Program-made: the position numbers and the translations under genes | NCBI GenBank assembly: GCA_964023275.1 | Contig: OZ029914.1 | Location: forward strand, 46,077,838-46,141,837 | Reading direction: 5' to 3' | Length of the DNA stretch: 64,000 nucleotides | Source: Norana najaformis | Taxonomy: Eukaryota; Annelida; Clitellata; Crassiclitellata; Hormogastridae | The notes under the pieces: generated by a model | Database searches by the model: none | Told to the model about the DNA's origin: nothing | The model's input: the letters and a program-made list of their open reading frames with translations, nothing else | Part shown: positions 46,721 through 59,264 of the stretch, piece after piece | How the letters are laid out: each line of letters starts with the position of its first letter | Numbering within the stretch: the stretch's first letter is position 1

Positions 46721-47340
46721 CGTAAGTCAGCCAGTAAGCAGAGCGAATCAAGAAATGATATCTGTCACCAGGTTCTGTGCTTGGCGAGGTCCACAAGAAA
46801 GTCGGCTGCGAGAACGATTACTTCGAATTGCTGGTGTGAAGAAAGGTATTCGGAATTCGGGCTAAGAATATCCGAAAGTTTCGTAAAGAGTTTCTAGTGT
46901 CCGTTCATTCATTCATTCATTCATTCATTTAGTTATTCATTAATTAATTAATTCACTTCTACTTATTGTTCCCAACATCAGCTTCATAAGATACAGTAGA
47001 CCTACACAAAAATTCTTCCTTAATAGAGAAGTTGACCCATCGTCGGGGCTTGTATGTTAACTTCATCCACATGCTTTGATAACTGATGATGATCAACCGT
47101 CATTTTAAATCGATATGATATTGCATAGGCGACCATACTAAGCGGGATCTAGGCTCATCGTGGGTCTGACCATTTCTGAATCTTGAAGAAGTTAATCCAT
47201 GCACAGAAGTTATGTTCACTTATTGGGCAATCGGCTGCGACATCAAAATTTGAGGAATTGAATACGTGTGGGTTCATGCAAAGATCAAATCGATAATGTC
47301 TAATTGAACGTTATATATATACATATATATATATATATTT

Positions 47341-48045
<705 letters not shown>

Positions 48046-48649
48046 GTCTGTCAAAGGTAGAACGAATATGGTTCTAATTTACACGGCAAGGCGTGATTGG
48101 CAAAGCGCAGTGCATGGCAGAAAGGGCTATGAGCAGCAGCGAATTTCATAGGAAATGTTTATTTAGTGGAACAGTGTCTGAAGTTCTGAACCAAGGGGGA
48201 GTTTCCCCAATCTATCCTACAAATTAGGATCACCTAAATTTCAAAGGTTTTACAAAGGGCGTGCACTCCTCATTCTACAGCCAGTGTGATAAATGCTAAA
48301 ATGAAAACGTAGACTATGATACACTTGAAATACTTTACGTTACTTTCCCTGTTTGGCTCGTTCCTTTTCTCTTTTGATCTTCTGGCGACGAGTTTTGTTT
48401 TTATTTCGCGATGTACTATAAGTGGGCAAATACATCTTGGAAACAAGGACCGAATGTAGTATACAGTTTTTATCCAAATCCCGTTACGTTAAATTAGGAC
48501 CTCAGTGTTTTAACGTATCATAACTGGGTGTGAATCAGACGACATATAATCTGTGTTAAAACCTTGGCAATTTAACTGGGAATGCGTAATAGCCAATCCT
48601 TCATAGTTTCTTCTTAAAGGCGGAGATAGCGTCCACTGAAGCAGTAAAC

Positions 48650-48760
48650 TCCGCCACTGCCTTTAGTCGGGTAGTGCCAGTCCCAAGCCTGGATGAAGGA
48701 GGAGGGCGAAGTCAACGGCCTTTGATGCCATAAGATGTCGTTAAACACTGAAACTACTAT
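48650..48760 (+). mobile_element. Short retroelement 3' end with (ACT)n tail, copy 2
   Basis: Near-identical order to 33325-33440: 'gtgccagtcccaagcctgga', 'tcaacggcctttgatgccat', 'aagatgtcgttaaaca' and 'actactattac'. Confidence 0.7.
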
Positions 48761-48963
48761 TACTGAGACAGTAGGCCTATGGTCATACAAAACATTCTAC
48801 AAAGTCTACAACTTTCGCATTAAAAAAGCTCTACCATAATGTTCCTTTGCATGGGTTTACATACGTGCAAGTAGAGTTTGATGTAGGCCTGTAGATGCAT
48901 AATTATATGCATAAGTTTGATTGTAAGCTGTTCCTTTTGTGCTATAAGAAGTTTTGACCTCGA

Positions 48964-49068
48964 TCGTTATCGTAATCGTAATTCCGAGTTTTCTAGAGTA
49001 CCCATCGAAAGCCGCGCCGCGGGGACCAGCTTATTCACAGGCGCTCAGCCAAAACAAAATCGATGGAT
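48964..49068 (-). mobile_element. GATTAC-family LINE 3' end, reverse
   Basis: 'tcgttatcgtaatcgtaatt', 'ggggaccagcttattcacag', 'gcgctcagccaaaacaaaat'. Confidence 0.78.
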
Positions 49069-49449
49069 TGAAACTTATAACAGTCGTTTGATTAAGGCAA
49101 GTGATTTGCAGTGAACCAACTCGTATCAGCAATCGTGTTAAGAGGTTTGAACGCAAAGTTGAAGAGTGCACTTACCAAAGACCCAATAAAGCAAAAGCAG
49201 TCGAACAACTAGACAAACTAATACTCGGAATTGTTAGGTAGGTCTATACTCAATCCACGAATGATCTGCTAACATTGATGCAAAAATGTCTGGCACAGAC
49301 CGATACGACCTCTTCTAGCATCAATATCAAACGTATTTATAGCATTGTCACACACAAGTTGATCGAATAAGAGAGATAAAGTGTGATGGATTGGTGCGTT
49401 TGGTAAACCTATAGGATTTGACTATCCTGTTAGAATGTAAGTGTAAAAG

Positions 49450-49690
49450 TAGGCATACACGATTTTCTATAGCGACCGTATAGTCTCGATCCTACTCACT
49501 ATTTCAGTGAATTTATCGGGTAAGATCGTTGACTACCGCTGTCCGTTTAAATGGGCGCCACGCCATTTTAGGTCCCCGTGTTCGAGCTGTGTTAGCTCAA
49601 GATTCAAATCTCTGAAACATAGGCATGATCACTATGCGAACCGGCAATCTCAGACACAGAGGTGCCTTGATTCATGATTTATCCAACAAA
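49450..49690 (-). mobile_element. tRNA-related SINE, (ATTTAC)n-tail family
   Basis: Reverse reading: 'attgccggttcgcatagtga', 'cacggggacctaaaatggcg', 'acggacagcggtagtcaacg', 'acggtcgctatagaaaatcg'. Confidence 0.72.
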
Positions 49691-49845
49691 CTCCTGCCAG
49701 AACTACGACAATTAGGCTTATCTGATCCATCATAAGAACTCACCATCGCTTCACCTCTTGCAATCTCTGCTCAGGGCTTCCACTTAAAACTGAAAACACC
49801 TCTTCCACAGATCATATCCTGATTCCTCCTCTTCCTTACTCTTAT
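49675..49845 (+). mobile_element. CR1/L2-like LINE ORF2 end, decayed
   Basis: Plus-strand reading NKLLPELRQLGLSDPS then, after a stop, SPLAISAQGFHLKLKTPL. It parallels the 34.8 and 50.7 kb copies and breaks off in a TA tract. Confidence 0.65.
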
Positions 49846-50058
49846 ATATATATACATATATATACATATATACATATAAGAGTAGGGCTGCTTCAGAGGC
49901 AACCTATAACACAGATTTTAAATTGGATTCTTTGTTCGATGGGCAACCAGTGTAAGGAATGGAAAAATTGGAGTGATATTATGTTGATACTTAAATGTTT
50001 TTGTTATGGCTCTGGCCAGAGAGTTTTGAAGCATTTGCAAGTATGACTTGCGATCACG

Positions 50059-50280
50059 TTAGCTCAACTCATGCACGTAGACCGATGTGTATCTACGCCA
50101 AGCAGCGATGGCTTCGTTAGTACATGCAAAGAATTGTCGGCCTCCTTGTCCAGTTCGTGTCCCAGTGGCCAAATTATTTTTGCGAATGTTTGCCAATCGT
50201 CGTCGCGCATGATGAGAAATAGACTGAAGTTCCGTTGTAGGCAGAGCATTTCGTAAACAAACAGTAACATTAGGCAATTC
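50059..50280 (-). other. Possible relic of a Myb/SANT-like transposon protein
   Basis: Minus-strand frame reads ISHHARRRLANIRKNNLATG followed by a Gly-rich GTRTGQGG. This resembles the basic helix plus TGGG segment of Myb/SANT-like proteins encoded by Harbinger-type transposons. The match is short and no upstream domain is visible; chance is possible. Confidence 0.22.
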
Positions 50281-50559
50281 GGCAAAGATGTATTGTTAGT
50301 ATTGGCCCTATGGCTCCCTTTGTATAGCGCCATCGTCAGATAACTAAGCATCAATCGCGGACGACAGGCGTTAGGCCTACTATGCGAGCGCTCGATCATT
50401 CGGCCACTGTCTTAATTTTGCAGACAATCCATCTATTGATTGAGCTGGTATGGTATTTTAAGTAAGGCATGGTAATGTAACTTAAGATCAGGTTGAGTCA
50501 GTTTAACTAGGCTTACAACTCACTGTAATCCTCCAAACTCTCCTGTCTTCGTCAGTTAT

Positions 50560-50760
50560 TTACATCTGAAAACACTACTTTCAACTTAGGGGCCGCTCCT
50601 CCTCCACCCTAACTCGTCTCCGCCCCAGTCACCTCATCTTTAAAATTTGGAAGTTGCTTCATATCCACAGTTGCTCCACCGCTCTGGAATAAACACCCGC
50701 CAGAATTGCGACAATTATCTGGTCCATCATACGAACCATCGACCAATATAGGTCGATGAT
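50560..50760 (+). mobile_element. CR1/L2-like LINE ORF2 end, decayed
   Basis: Plus-strand reading VAPPLWNKHPPELRQLSGPS fits the WNxLPxxLR block of the GATTAC-tailed LINE family. It ends about 190 bp before the SRA gene's start codon. Confidence 0.65.
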
Positions 50761-50947
50761 AGAACAGGTTGCGCTGATTTCTGTCCAACTAAATTACTTT
50801 CTTACTTACTTGCTTTGTGATATCTGCGGCAAATTTGGATCTGAATTATGATTGGCAAATAATTTGCAGCCCGGCGGGAATATATGACTAAGTAAACAAA
50901 AGTTTTGTAAAAGTTTGCTGAGTTTATTTGTGATTTTTTGTTGAAAA

Positions 50948-53900
50948 ATGACGAGTGATTACGAGAAAATTCGTCTGAGGAACATCGAAGACAACAAACG
51001 TATTTTAGCGGAGTTGGGGCTTGTGAATCCGGTTTGTTCTTTTTCTTATTTAACATGCTCGTGAAAGTCGCCTGGCTGTTAAAGGCCAAGCCAACTTCGC
51101 TTAACTCTCACAGCGTAAAGCTTGGTCCACAATCTCATACGTCGTTGGGACAAGCAAAAAACTTACTCCAGGCTCATTTAGAGAGAAAGGGTGGACCAAA
51201 AGATTACAGTTATATGCAAAGAGGCGTAGGGTGCATTTTGTATAGAGCCTCCCGTTAACGCGCCTCTCATGGGCATTGCGTGTCGGATGGACAAAATGAA
51301 TGGAGGGAAGAACTATGTCTGAGTGACTTTCATTTTGCCTGTTCTTTAGTATAAGCCTTTGCCTCGGATCATCAAAAGAAGTAACAACTATCTGAAGAGG
51401 AAAAGAGATTCGTTTGACACACCATCATCTAAGCGGATCAAGGTCGCCAGTTCTGCTACGCCTGAAGCAGCCGACTCTTGGACGCCTGGAACAAGACGTA
51501 GATCTCGAAGGTTGCTTGGAAAGGTCAGCTCAAGAGTCATATTGTATGACCTCCAAACATGTACAGCGTCTTTAAGAACCATGCAGAAGTGGCCACTTTA
51601 CACTATTATTAATTAACTGGAACCTCCTATAACACTGTTTACATTACTCACAACAATATCTATAGCACTGTCTTTGGGGGCCATATCAAGGACTGTCTTA
51701 TAAAGAAGTTGTTTTATAATGAGGTTGTTTTTCACAGCTGAACTAAATATGGGATCCATGCCCTTGGCCATGTTATACCAGAATCTGTATTATAATGGAA
51801 CATTTTATAAGGAGTCTGTGGTGTATTCGTAGGGATGTGGCATATGAAAAAAAATAGAGCCTCCCCTGGGTGCCGTTTTGATGTTTAGTTTAAATTTACA
51901 TGTACTTACCTTCTTATAAAATGCATCGTTTTCTTTTACAAATTCTGGTATGATGCTGTGGGAGCTTGGATCCAAATTACAATTACAATCCAAAGTTGAA
52001 TTCAGCTTTCAGAAATGACCTGGTAATTGACCTGATCGTTATGCAGTTTTGTTCTGAAGCGCTGCTTATGTGGTTCTGGAAGGTGGTGAAATGTGTTGAT
52101 GAGAACTTAAAAGGTAAGGTTAGGTGAACACACATTTGTTACATGTCTCTATCGAGAGTGGCATATAAGGACACAGCTCTAAGATGTGTACATGTGAAAA
52201 TCATTTTACCACAGTGTTTTGTGTTAATAAATGCATTACTTACTTACTTATTACTTACTTACTTACTGCTTTGAATTTTTAACCTAGGATGCTCCTGATA
52301 TCAAAGACATAGAAGATGTTTTGAAAGAAGAGGACGACGCAGAGGAAGATGAGGAAGACGAGGATTTTCGTCCAAAGATATCGAAGGACAGGCCACAAGT
52401 GTATGGTGCCATTCCAGGTATTAGAAGAACGGGAAATTTCAGAACCACTCCTTGGTTTTTCCAGGACACCGCTTTGGATTGCCGAATAGTTACAATTTGT
52501 CATCACAAATTTCTGTCTCTGGAAAGCCTGGTCTTCGAGTTGTAGGATTTTTTGCCGACATTTTGTTAGTTTTACCATTTGGGTCCGTTTCACTTGTCTG
52601 TTCTGATTTTTTTCAGGAGTGGAAGTTGGAACACACTGGATGACTAGAATGGAGGCTAATTATGCAGGTGTTCACAGGTATTTGTTCACTCTTATTACTG
52701 CAGCTCAGTAGTTCGTACAGGTGTCAACAGGTATATAATTGCACTTGTTGTGAATCAATTAGCACCTCAGAACTATTTCTCATTGGATTTCAATCATTTG
52801 GATATCTTACTGCAGTATAACCCACACCTTTAATTTGCGCTGTGATGTGAATTTGTGCATGTCACAAATATTTATAATAATTTATGTATTTAATATAACT
52901 AGATATTTTATATCCATAGAACTGTCTAAGTATCCATCAAAAACATTAATAATAATAAAACATATTCCTCTACATTTATTTCTGCAAACTTATTAATGCA
53001 TTCCTATTAGCTTTGGAGTTAGACTATTGTAGGTCTGTGTATTTAAGAGCCTCTGCATTTGAAATTTCAGGCCAGTTGTTGCTGGCATACATCCAGGTCC
53101 TCAGGGTGCCTACTCAATAGCGTTGTCTGGAGGTTACGAGGATGACCTTGACTATGGAGAGTGCTTCACTTACACCGGAGAAGGTCAGGCAAAGAAACGG
53201 TTTTCAATTACAGTTTGAAAATTAACTGTTGTCAGATCGGTCCTTATCTAAATGATCAGGATCAGAATAAGAAGTGTAATATTATACCCTGTATATGATA
53301 GTTGAGTATCATATTTCAATCTTGCATTTGTCAGTCGGTTTTTAGAATATACATACCGGCTTCATCTTGTCAAAATTTTTACCCGGAAAATTCTTGTATA
53401 TTTGCTCAAGATATATGTGTCCACTTGTGTAAGTGTTGTTCTGTTTTTGTAGGTGGCCGTGATCTCAAAGGAACTAAGGCAAACCCTAAGGTTAGTTTTT
53501 AATGATGTTACATATATCTTATTAACTGAACATTAGGATGGATTTCTTGCGAACAGATCAGTACTAGTAAGGAAGTAAATAATGCATTTGTTAACGCTTC
53601 ATATGTCCATTGTCTGAGCGAGAAATCGTAGACCAAATATAGGCAGTAGCTTAATTAGATATCTGTCTAGTACATAAATCTCAGTAATATTTCCGGGTAA
53701 TGGCATTTTGATTCTACTTTTAACTTTTCAGTGTGCTATGTTCTGATCTTTCTGGAGTTTAACCATAGCACTGAAACCGACCCTACAATTAATCTGTTTC
53801 TTGTGTATTTTGGAAGCATAAGCAAAAAATCCAAAGCTATTGAGAAAAAATTCAAAGCTATTGAGAAAAAATCCAAAGCTCTTGAGAAACAATCCAAAGC

Positions 53901-56869
53901 TATTGAGAAAAACCCAAAGCTATTGAGAAAAAACCCAAAGCTATTGAGAAAAATCCAAAAGCTATTGTGAAAAAATTCAAAGCTATTGCGAAAAAGCAAC
54001 AGGTGTTGGTAATTTTTCTGCAAAACTGAAAATGCGTCAAACAATTTGTTCAGAATCTGCGAACAGCTCCTCAGTCGAAGCATCAGACTTTGTCTCGTGG
54101 CAACAAGGCTCTCGTGGACAGCGCGGAGTTGGGTCATCCTGTACGAGTTTTACGGGGATTTAAGCTCAGTGGTCCATTTGCACCTGAAGTAGGATACCGC
54201 TATGACGGTAAGTTTCCATAGGATATATATGTGCGTGTATGTTTGTGTGTTTATTTTTTATTGTTTATATTTATATATGTATACATATATATTAAATTAT
54301 ATATATACATCCAGGCATACATTATATAAATTGTTTAAAATATATATATAAATATAAACAATAAATAAACCGGCATATATATATACCGGTTTATTTATTT
54401 ATAAATTATAAATATACATACATATGTATAATATATTTATATATGTGTATATATATATTTAACCATGAAACTATGTAAACACAAGACTTACGATGATTTA
54501 CACAAATGTTTCCAATTCAAATTAACTTTATATACATATACACACATCTGGGGATACATTATATATACATATATATGTATAATTTAAAATATATATATAC
54601 ATATAAATTTAAACAATGAATAAAAAATTAAACACACACATACCATCATGGCTTTATCCTACTTCAGGTTCCAAATGGACCATTGAGTTTTTATCCATGT
54701 TATACAGACACACACACCTACACACACACACTGTGATTGATTGATTGATTGATTGATGGCACTTAATATGTGTGCACTGTCAGTATATCTGAATCTGAGG
54801 TGAGACGGATGTGCTTGAACGTCTTGTTACAAGCAGCCACACATTCAATTACAGACCCATCTACTACAAATAGACCATCACACTGCATAGGTATATATTA
54901 GGTATTTATTATATTATAAACTGGCATATATATGTATATATATATTTATTTATAGTTAACCATGAGAGAATGTGTAAACACAACACTTTCAAATGTCTCC
55001 AATTCAAATGAACTTGTAAGATAGACACTAAAAATTGTTGTTTATAGGTCTGTACAAAGTGGACAAATGGTGGTACACAGAAGGTCTGGCAGGATTTAAT
55101 GTTTACAAGTTTGCGCTGAGTCGACTCAAAGACCAGCCGCCTCCACCTTGGTACATGAACACTGAGGTAAGTGGTTGGCTAATAATTTATGAGTTAAATG
55201 GTTTCAATGGGTAAACATGAGAACACAGGAGGGCGTATGAGAAGAGGTGTCTAGTCCTCCCGCACACATTATTATTATTATTATTATTATTATTGATGTG
55301 AATATTGTTACACTTGATATGGCACTGTATAGCAAGAAATTTGAGATTAGGCTACCCTGCAAGAAAGTATGATATGCTATCAATTGCAGATCCAAAGTAC
55401 TTGTTTTGTGGCAAGTTGTTACTGCTAAAAAAGAAGAATTTGAATGTTGAGACCAGTTTATGGTCTTTAGTTTCATGCGGAGGACTGAAACGTGGTTGCA
55501 AGGCAGCTTGTAGTTGATGTTTGTGATTGTTAACTTTCAGACTGGAGATGTGATCGTATCGAATGAAAATTCAGTGGACGCAGACAGCAAACGTGAAAGA
55601 GACGAGGAAAAGAACATGAAAAGAGCAAAAACTGAAAATGAAGCAGATTCCGACTCACTGAAAGAAAACAAGAACGCCGACGAGAGCTGCAACAGTCCTG
55701 CTTCAGACAACCATGGAAAAAAGGAGCCCTTGAAAGCAGTGGGATCAGTTTCTGAAGATGGTTTGAAAGTTCTTGAAAAGAATGGCAAGATAACTGAAAA
55801 TATTGAAAGATTGGTTCCTGAAGACCTTGTTAATGACACCAGCAAGAGCCTTGATAAAATGAGCAGAAAGACTGAAGCCGTTAAGAATGACACTGGCAAG
55901 GTCTCCAACAGAACTAACACCAACAATGAAAACTTTAAAAATAACACCAACAAGCGCCCCGATGGAGCAAGCAGCAAGATTTCCACAGACAGCAGAGATG
56001 AGACCAAGAAAACTGACAGCATTGTTACTGTGAATATGGAAAACACAGGAATTGATATTAACAGAAGTCCTCAAAAGCTAAGCAGTACAAGTTCTGGAGA
56101 TCAGGTCATGGATGAAACAAATTTCGAGTCTTCCACCCGTACTTTGTGCGACAGAAACTCCAACTGTCTGTCGAAAGATGTGTTGGTTAATTCTGTCAAT
56201 GATCAGAGCAACAAGTCATATCAAGCACCACAAGCGACTTGCAGCAACGAACCGTTGGAGGATAACTCTCAAGAGAGCGGCATTGCCAATACTCAGCCTC
56301 AGGCCACATCTGATGCTGGTTTGCGATCAGTGGAGTTTGGCGATGTGCTTACAACAATACCTAGTAAGTTTAGGAATTTAAGCAACTTCTGTAGATTTGT
56401 GCCCAAAAAAGTGAACAATCTTCAGTTTTTTTGTGACTGCGCTTGCAGTATTATCGCATATCTCATCTACCATTGTGGTACCTTGTGTTTGGAATATCTT
56501 CAACTCAACCTTCTCACTGCAAGAGAGGCTTTTTGGTGCATTTTCAACCAAATGAAAAGCTGTATTGCCATGTCGGGAGATAATCTGAAATAATCTGTTT
56601 TGGGTGGCTATACTGGTTCTACATCAGTGTTGCAGCACGTGTGTTATTTTTGAAAATTCATTGTTGAACCACATAGGCCTAAAGGGGTCCTTTTGATAAG
56701 CTGGTGGAATTGTGTTTTGAAATCGTGACCATGCCTTTTAAGAACTATTGATGATAACGGTTTATATTAAATGAACTGTTACCTTATCTTACTTTTATTG
56801 TATGAGCTGTTACCTTATCTTACCTTTGCAGGAAAACTTGATGAGAACAAGAACATAACTTTAAGCTGA
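50948..56869 (+). CDS. SRA (YDG) domain protein without RING, complete ten-exon gene
   Basis: Exons: 50948-51031, 51350-51523, 52288-52417, 52617-52677, 53071-53183, 53453-53490, 54054-54207, 55048-55166, 55541-56363, 56832-56869. All joins keep phase and give 577 residues. The N-terminus has [20 protein letters not shown] and a basic TRRRSRRL motif, resembling WDR76-type N-termini. Residues about 92-115 are strongly acidic. The SRA domain spans about 122-290, with pocket motifs YEDD (172-175) and YTG (184-186), PVRVLRG, and the YDG motif (GYRYDGLYKV). SRA domains flip out and bind methylated cytosine. In UHRF1 the NKR finger replaces the flipped base; here GNKR is GTKA (194-197). The last ~285 residues (mostly exon 9) are polar and probably disordered. 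UBL, tandem Tudor, PHD and RING of UHRF1 are all absent. It therefore may be a methyl-DNA reader rather than an E3 ligase. It converges with TEX2. Confidence 0.88.
53820..53998. repeat. 21-bp tandem repeat in SRA-gene intron 6
   Basis: About eight units of 'aaaaaatccaaagctattga'+g, with changes in the third and fourth bases of several units. The 21-bp length makes an in-frame KAIEKKS heptad reading. An acceptor-like 'cttttcag' precedes at 53731, but the phase entering from exon 6 meets a stop at once. Confidence 0.92.
54209..54970. repeat. TA-rich microsatellite intron
   Basis: Intron 7 of the SRA gene is mostly interrupted (TA)n and (CA)n, with (TGAT)n at 54738-54757. No exon is seen within it. 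Confidence 0.85.
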
Positions 56870-57669
56870 GGCTCTTCTTTGGACAGAGAGACTGACCAAC
56901 ATCACATTCTTACACAACTTTGGAACAAATATGGCCGTCGTAGTCAAGTCTCTCTTCATCAAAAGAAACTCCGTAATTGCATATCAGCTGTAGGCTAGAT
57001 TCATTTGTAGAAACTGATCTTGAAACATGTCGACTAGTCTTTTTTTGTAGCATACTATGAACTTGATCTCGGATTACTTTCGACGGATATTGGTGATTGT
57101 AGAAAATCAGGTATTGCTTTATGATAGTTTTCTTATGTTTGTGTGAAGTGTTCGATAATTGATTTAGCCGTGTTAATGATCAGTTATTCAGATGCAAACG
57201 AAATGCAGTTTCTACAGGCAGAAGAAAATAGGGCAAACTTTCAACGGTAACCATCCTCTATATCCAGTTAGTACAATTTTTATTTTGTTACAAAGATGTC
57301 ATTAGAAATCCAAAACTTCGGATGCACTTAGCTTGTTGATAATTTGAGATTTCTTGTTGATGTTTGATTGTTTTAAAATTTTGATTCTGTGAACTGAGCT
57401 TTCGAATAATGCAGGTATTTTTTGTCTGTCTCTACTTTTTGTTATAATCTTTGTTTTGAGAAAAAAGGGCTTAAAGGTTGTTCAACATGATCTCAGAGTA
57501 GGTACTGTATCTAGTCTTGACAAACTGATGAAACATTAATTAGAGAATTTCAATGTGTTTCGCTTAAACATGGACCAGTTTTGAAACTTTACATTTTGTT
57601 ACTACGATTAAGTTTGGACAACACAGGGATTTTATTCAAGGCTTTATTAACTTTTTAGTAAGTGCTTCA

Positions 57670-57675
57670 AATAAA
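57670..57675 (+). promoter_or_regulatory. Candidate polyadenylation signal of the SRA gene
   Basis: AATAAA about 800 bp after the stop codon, with T/GT-rich sequence downstream. It would give a 3' UTR of about 0.8 kb, ending before the convergent TEX2 gene. Confidence 0.4.
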
Positions 57676-57689
57676 TAGTTAAAACGTGA

Positions 57690-59264
57690 ACTGGGTTAAG
57701 TATATTTTTTTGAAAGTGATTTCAAATGTGTCTTCTTGAGTAGTTCAACATGTACAAAAACTGATTCAGGTTCGAATGAACTACAAGTGAAACAATTGAA
57801 TTTCTTCTTTAATTACTGTATGTATGGATTTTTCTCATCAGACTTTCCGTACTGTAAATTAAGCATCTGGCCATTTCCACAGCAGGTTTTAATAACACAT
57901 TTTAATTACACAAAATTGGCTACATGACAAGTATAAAGAAGACTGCATATATCATACACCAATAGATTTATGTCTGAACTTAAACATTTACAGGTTTAGT
58001 AACAACACTGACACAAAACTTGGACCCAAATAGTACCTTTGATGGTAAGGCATACATTATAGCATGCATCACTCTAATGTCATTTAGGTTGTCAGATTAA
58101 CAAAATTGTAAAATAACAGATGGTTTCTTCCTCCTCAGCAATTAATACATACCAGCAAATGTTTGAATTACATTTACATTACCTTCGCAATATGTACCTT
58201 TTAAGGGGCGAAAAAGTAGTGCCGTACTTATGAATACAGTTAGTAACACAGGCAACTGAACAGACTTAATTCACAGTTTTTTACTTTTTTTCTGTACACT
58301 GGCTCTGCATAAATAATTGTTTTCTTTGTAGTTGCTTTATATAAAGAACTCACATAAATTATGGTAATGCTGTAACAATTTACGATTACATTCACATGTA
58401 CAAGTTAATTCCACTGTAACAAGTTTACGATTACGATGCATATCTTTTACATCAAATGTTTCACAAGGTTACATTTACAGTCCTGCAAGTTTACAGTTAC
58501 AAATTTCTAAATATGCACGAAAAATAAGTTCCACGTAACGAATCCACTGCAACCACAAAAGCCGACTTATAACAGTTAGGAAACGAATGCATACGACAAA
58601 AATATACGAATCTGCAAATCGATGCAGAATATCAGAAGAACTCCAGTCACAAACGAACGACCAAAATAGAATGGAAACTGGGTCTGCTTTAGTCGTCAGT
58701 CCTGTTGTATATCTTGCCTGAACTCCAGTAACGTGACTCCTATGTCGTCATTGTGAACAACTGCATAGCAACAGTAGTGTTGTCATTGGCAACTGTCAAT
58801 CCTGTCCACGTGAACTGCATAGGGGTCATCCATTAAAGGTGTCTGCAAGGGGGGGGGTCAATCAAATGCGGATAAGAAGGGAAAGGGCTAATGCGGATGT
58901 CACCATCTAAATTTGGTACACAAGTTACCCTAGTACTGGCCTGAAACACCAACTTTTGTCAGACAACAGTCTACCAGTTTGAATCATCACAGGACTTTAA
59001 CTCTAAACCAGAACTCTACCACGCCTTGTATAATGTGTCACTAGCTAACTCGCCTCAGTAGTCACTGACGTTAGAAGGAAGGGGGAGATAGCGCCAAACT
59101 CGGACAAGGGGAAGAGGTTCAAAGTAGGTCATATTTGTGGATGTCCTTCTACAGACGACAAGATCATTCTGCTCAATAGCTATCACAGCAGTTGGGCCAT
59201 TTACCATATCATTGTCGCAGCAAGACTTGCTATACGGTTGTCGTCGTGGCAATGGCGTTTCCTG
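57690..59264. other. Region between two convergent genes
   Basis: No coding exon is seen. It holds the presumed 3' UTR of the TEX2 gene on the minus strand and AT-rich sequence with several decayed 'tttacgattaca' runs around 58380-58510. Confidence 0.5.

Noticed and set aside
50948..56869. Naming the SRA gene UHRF1
   Set aside because: The gene is complete in the window from start to stop and lacks UBL, Tudor, PHD and RING, so orthology to UHRF1 is not supported.
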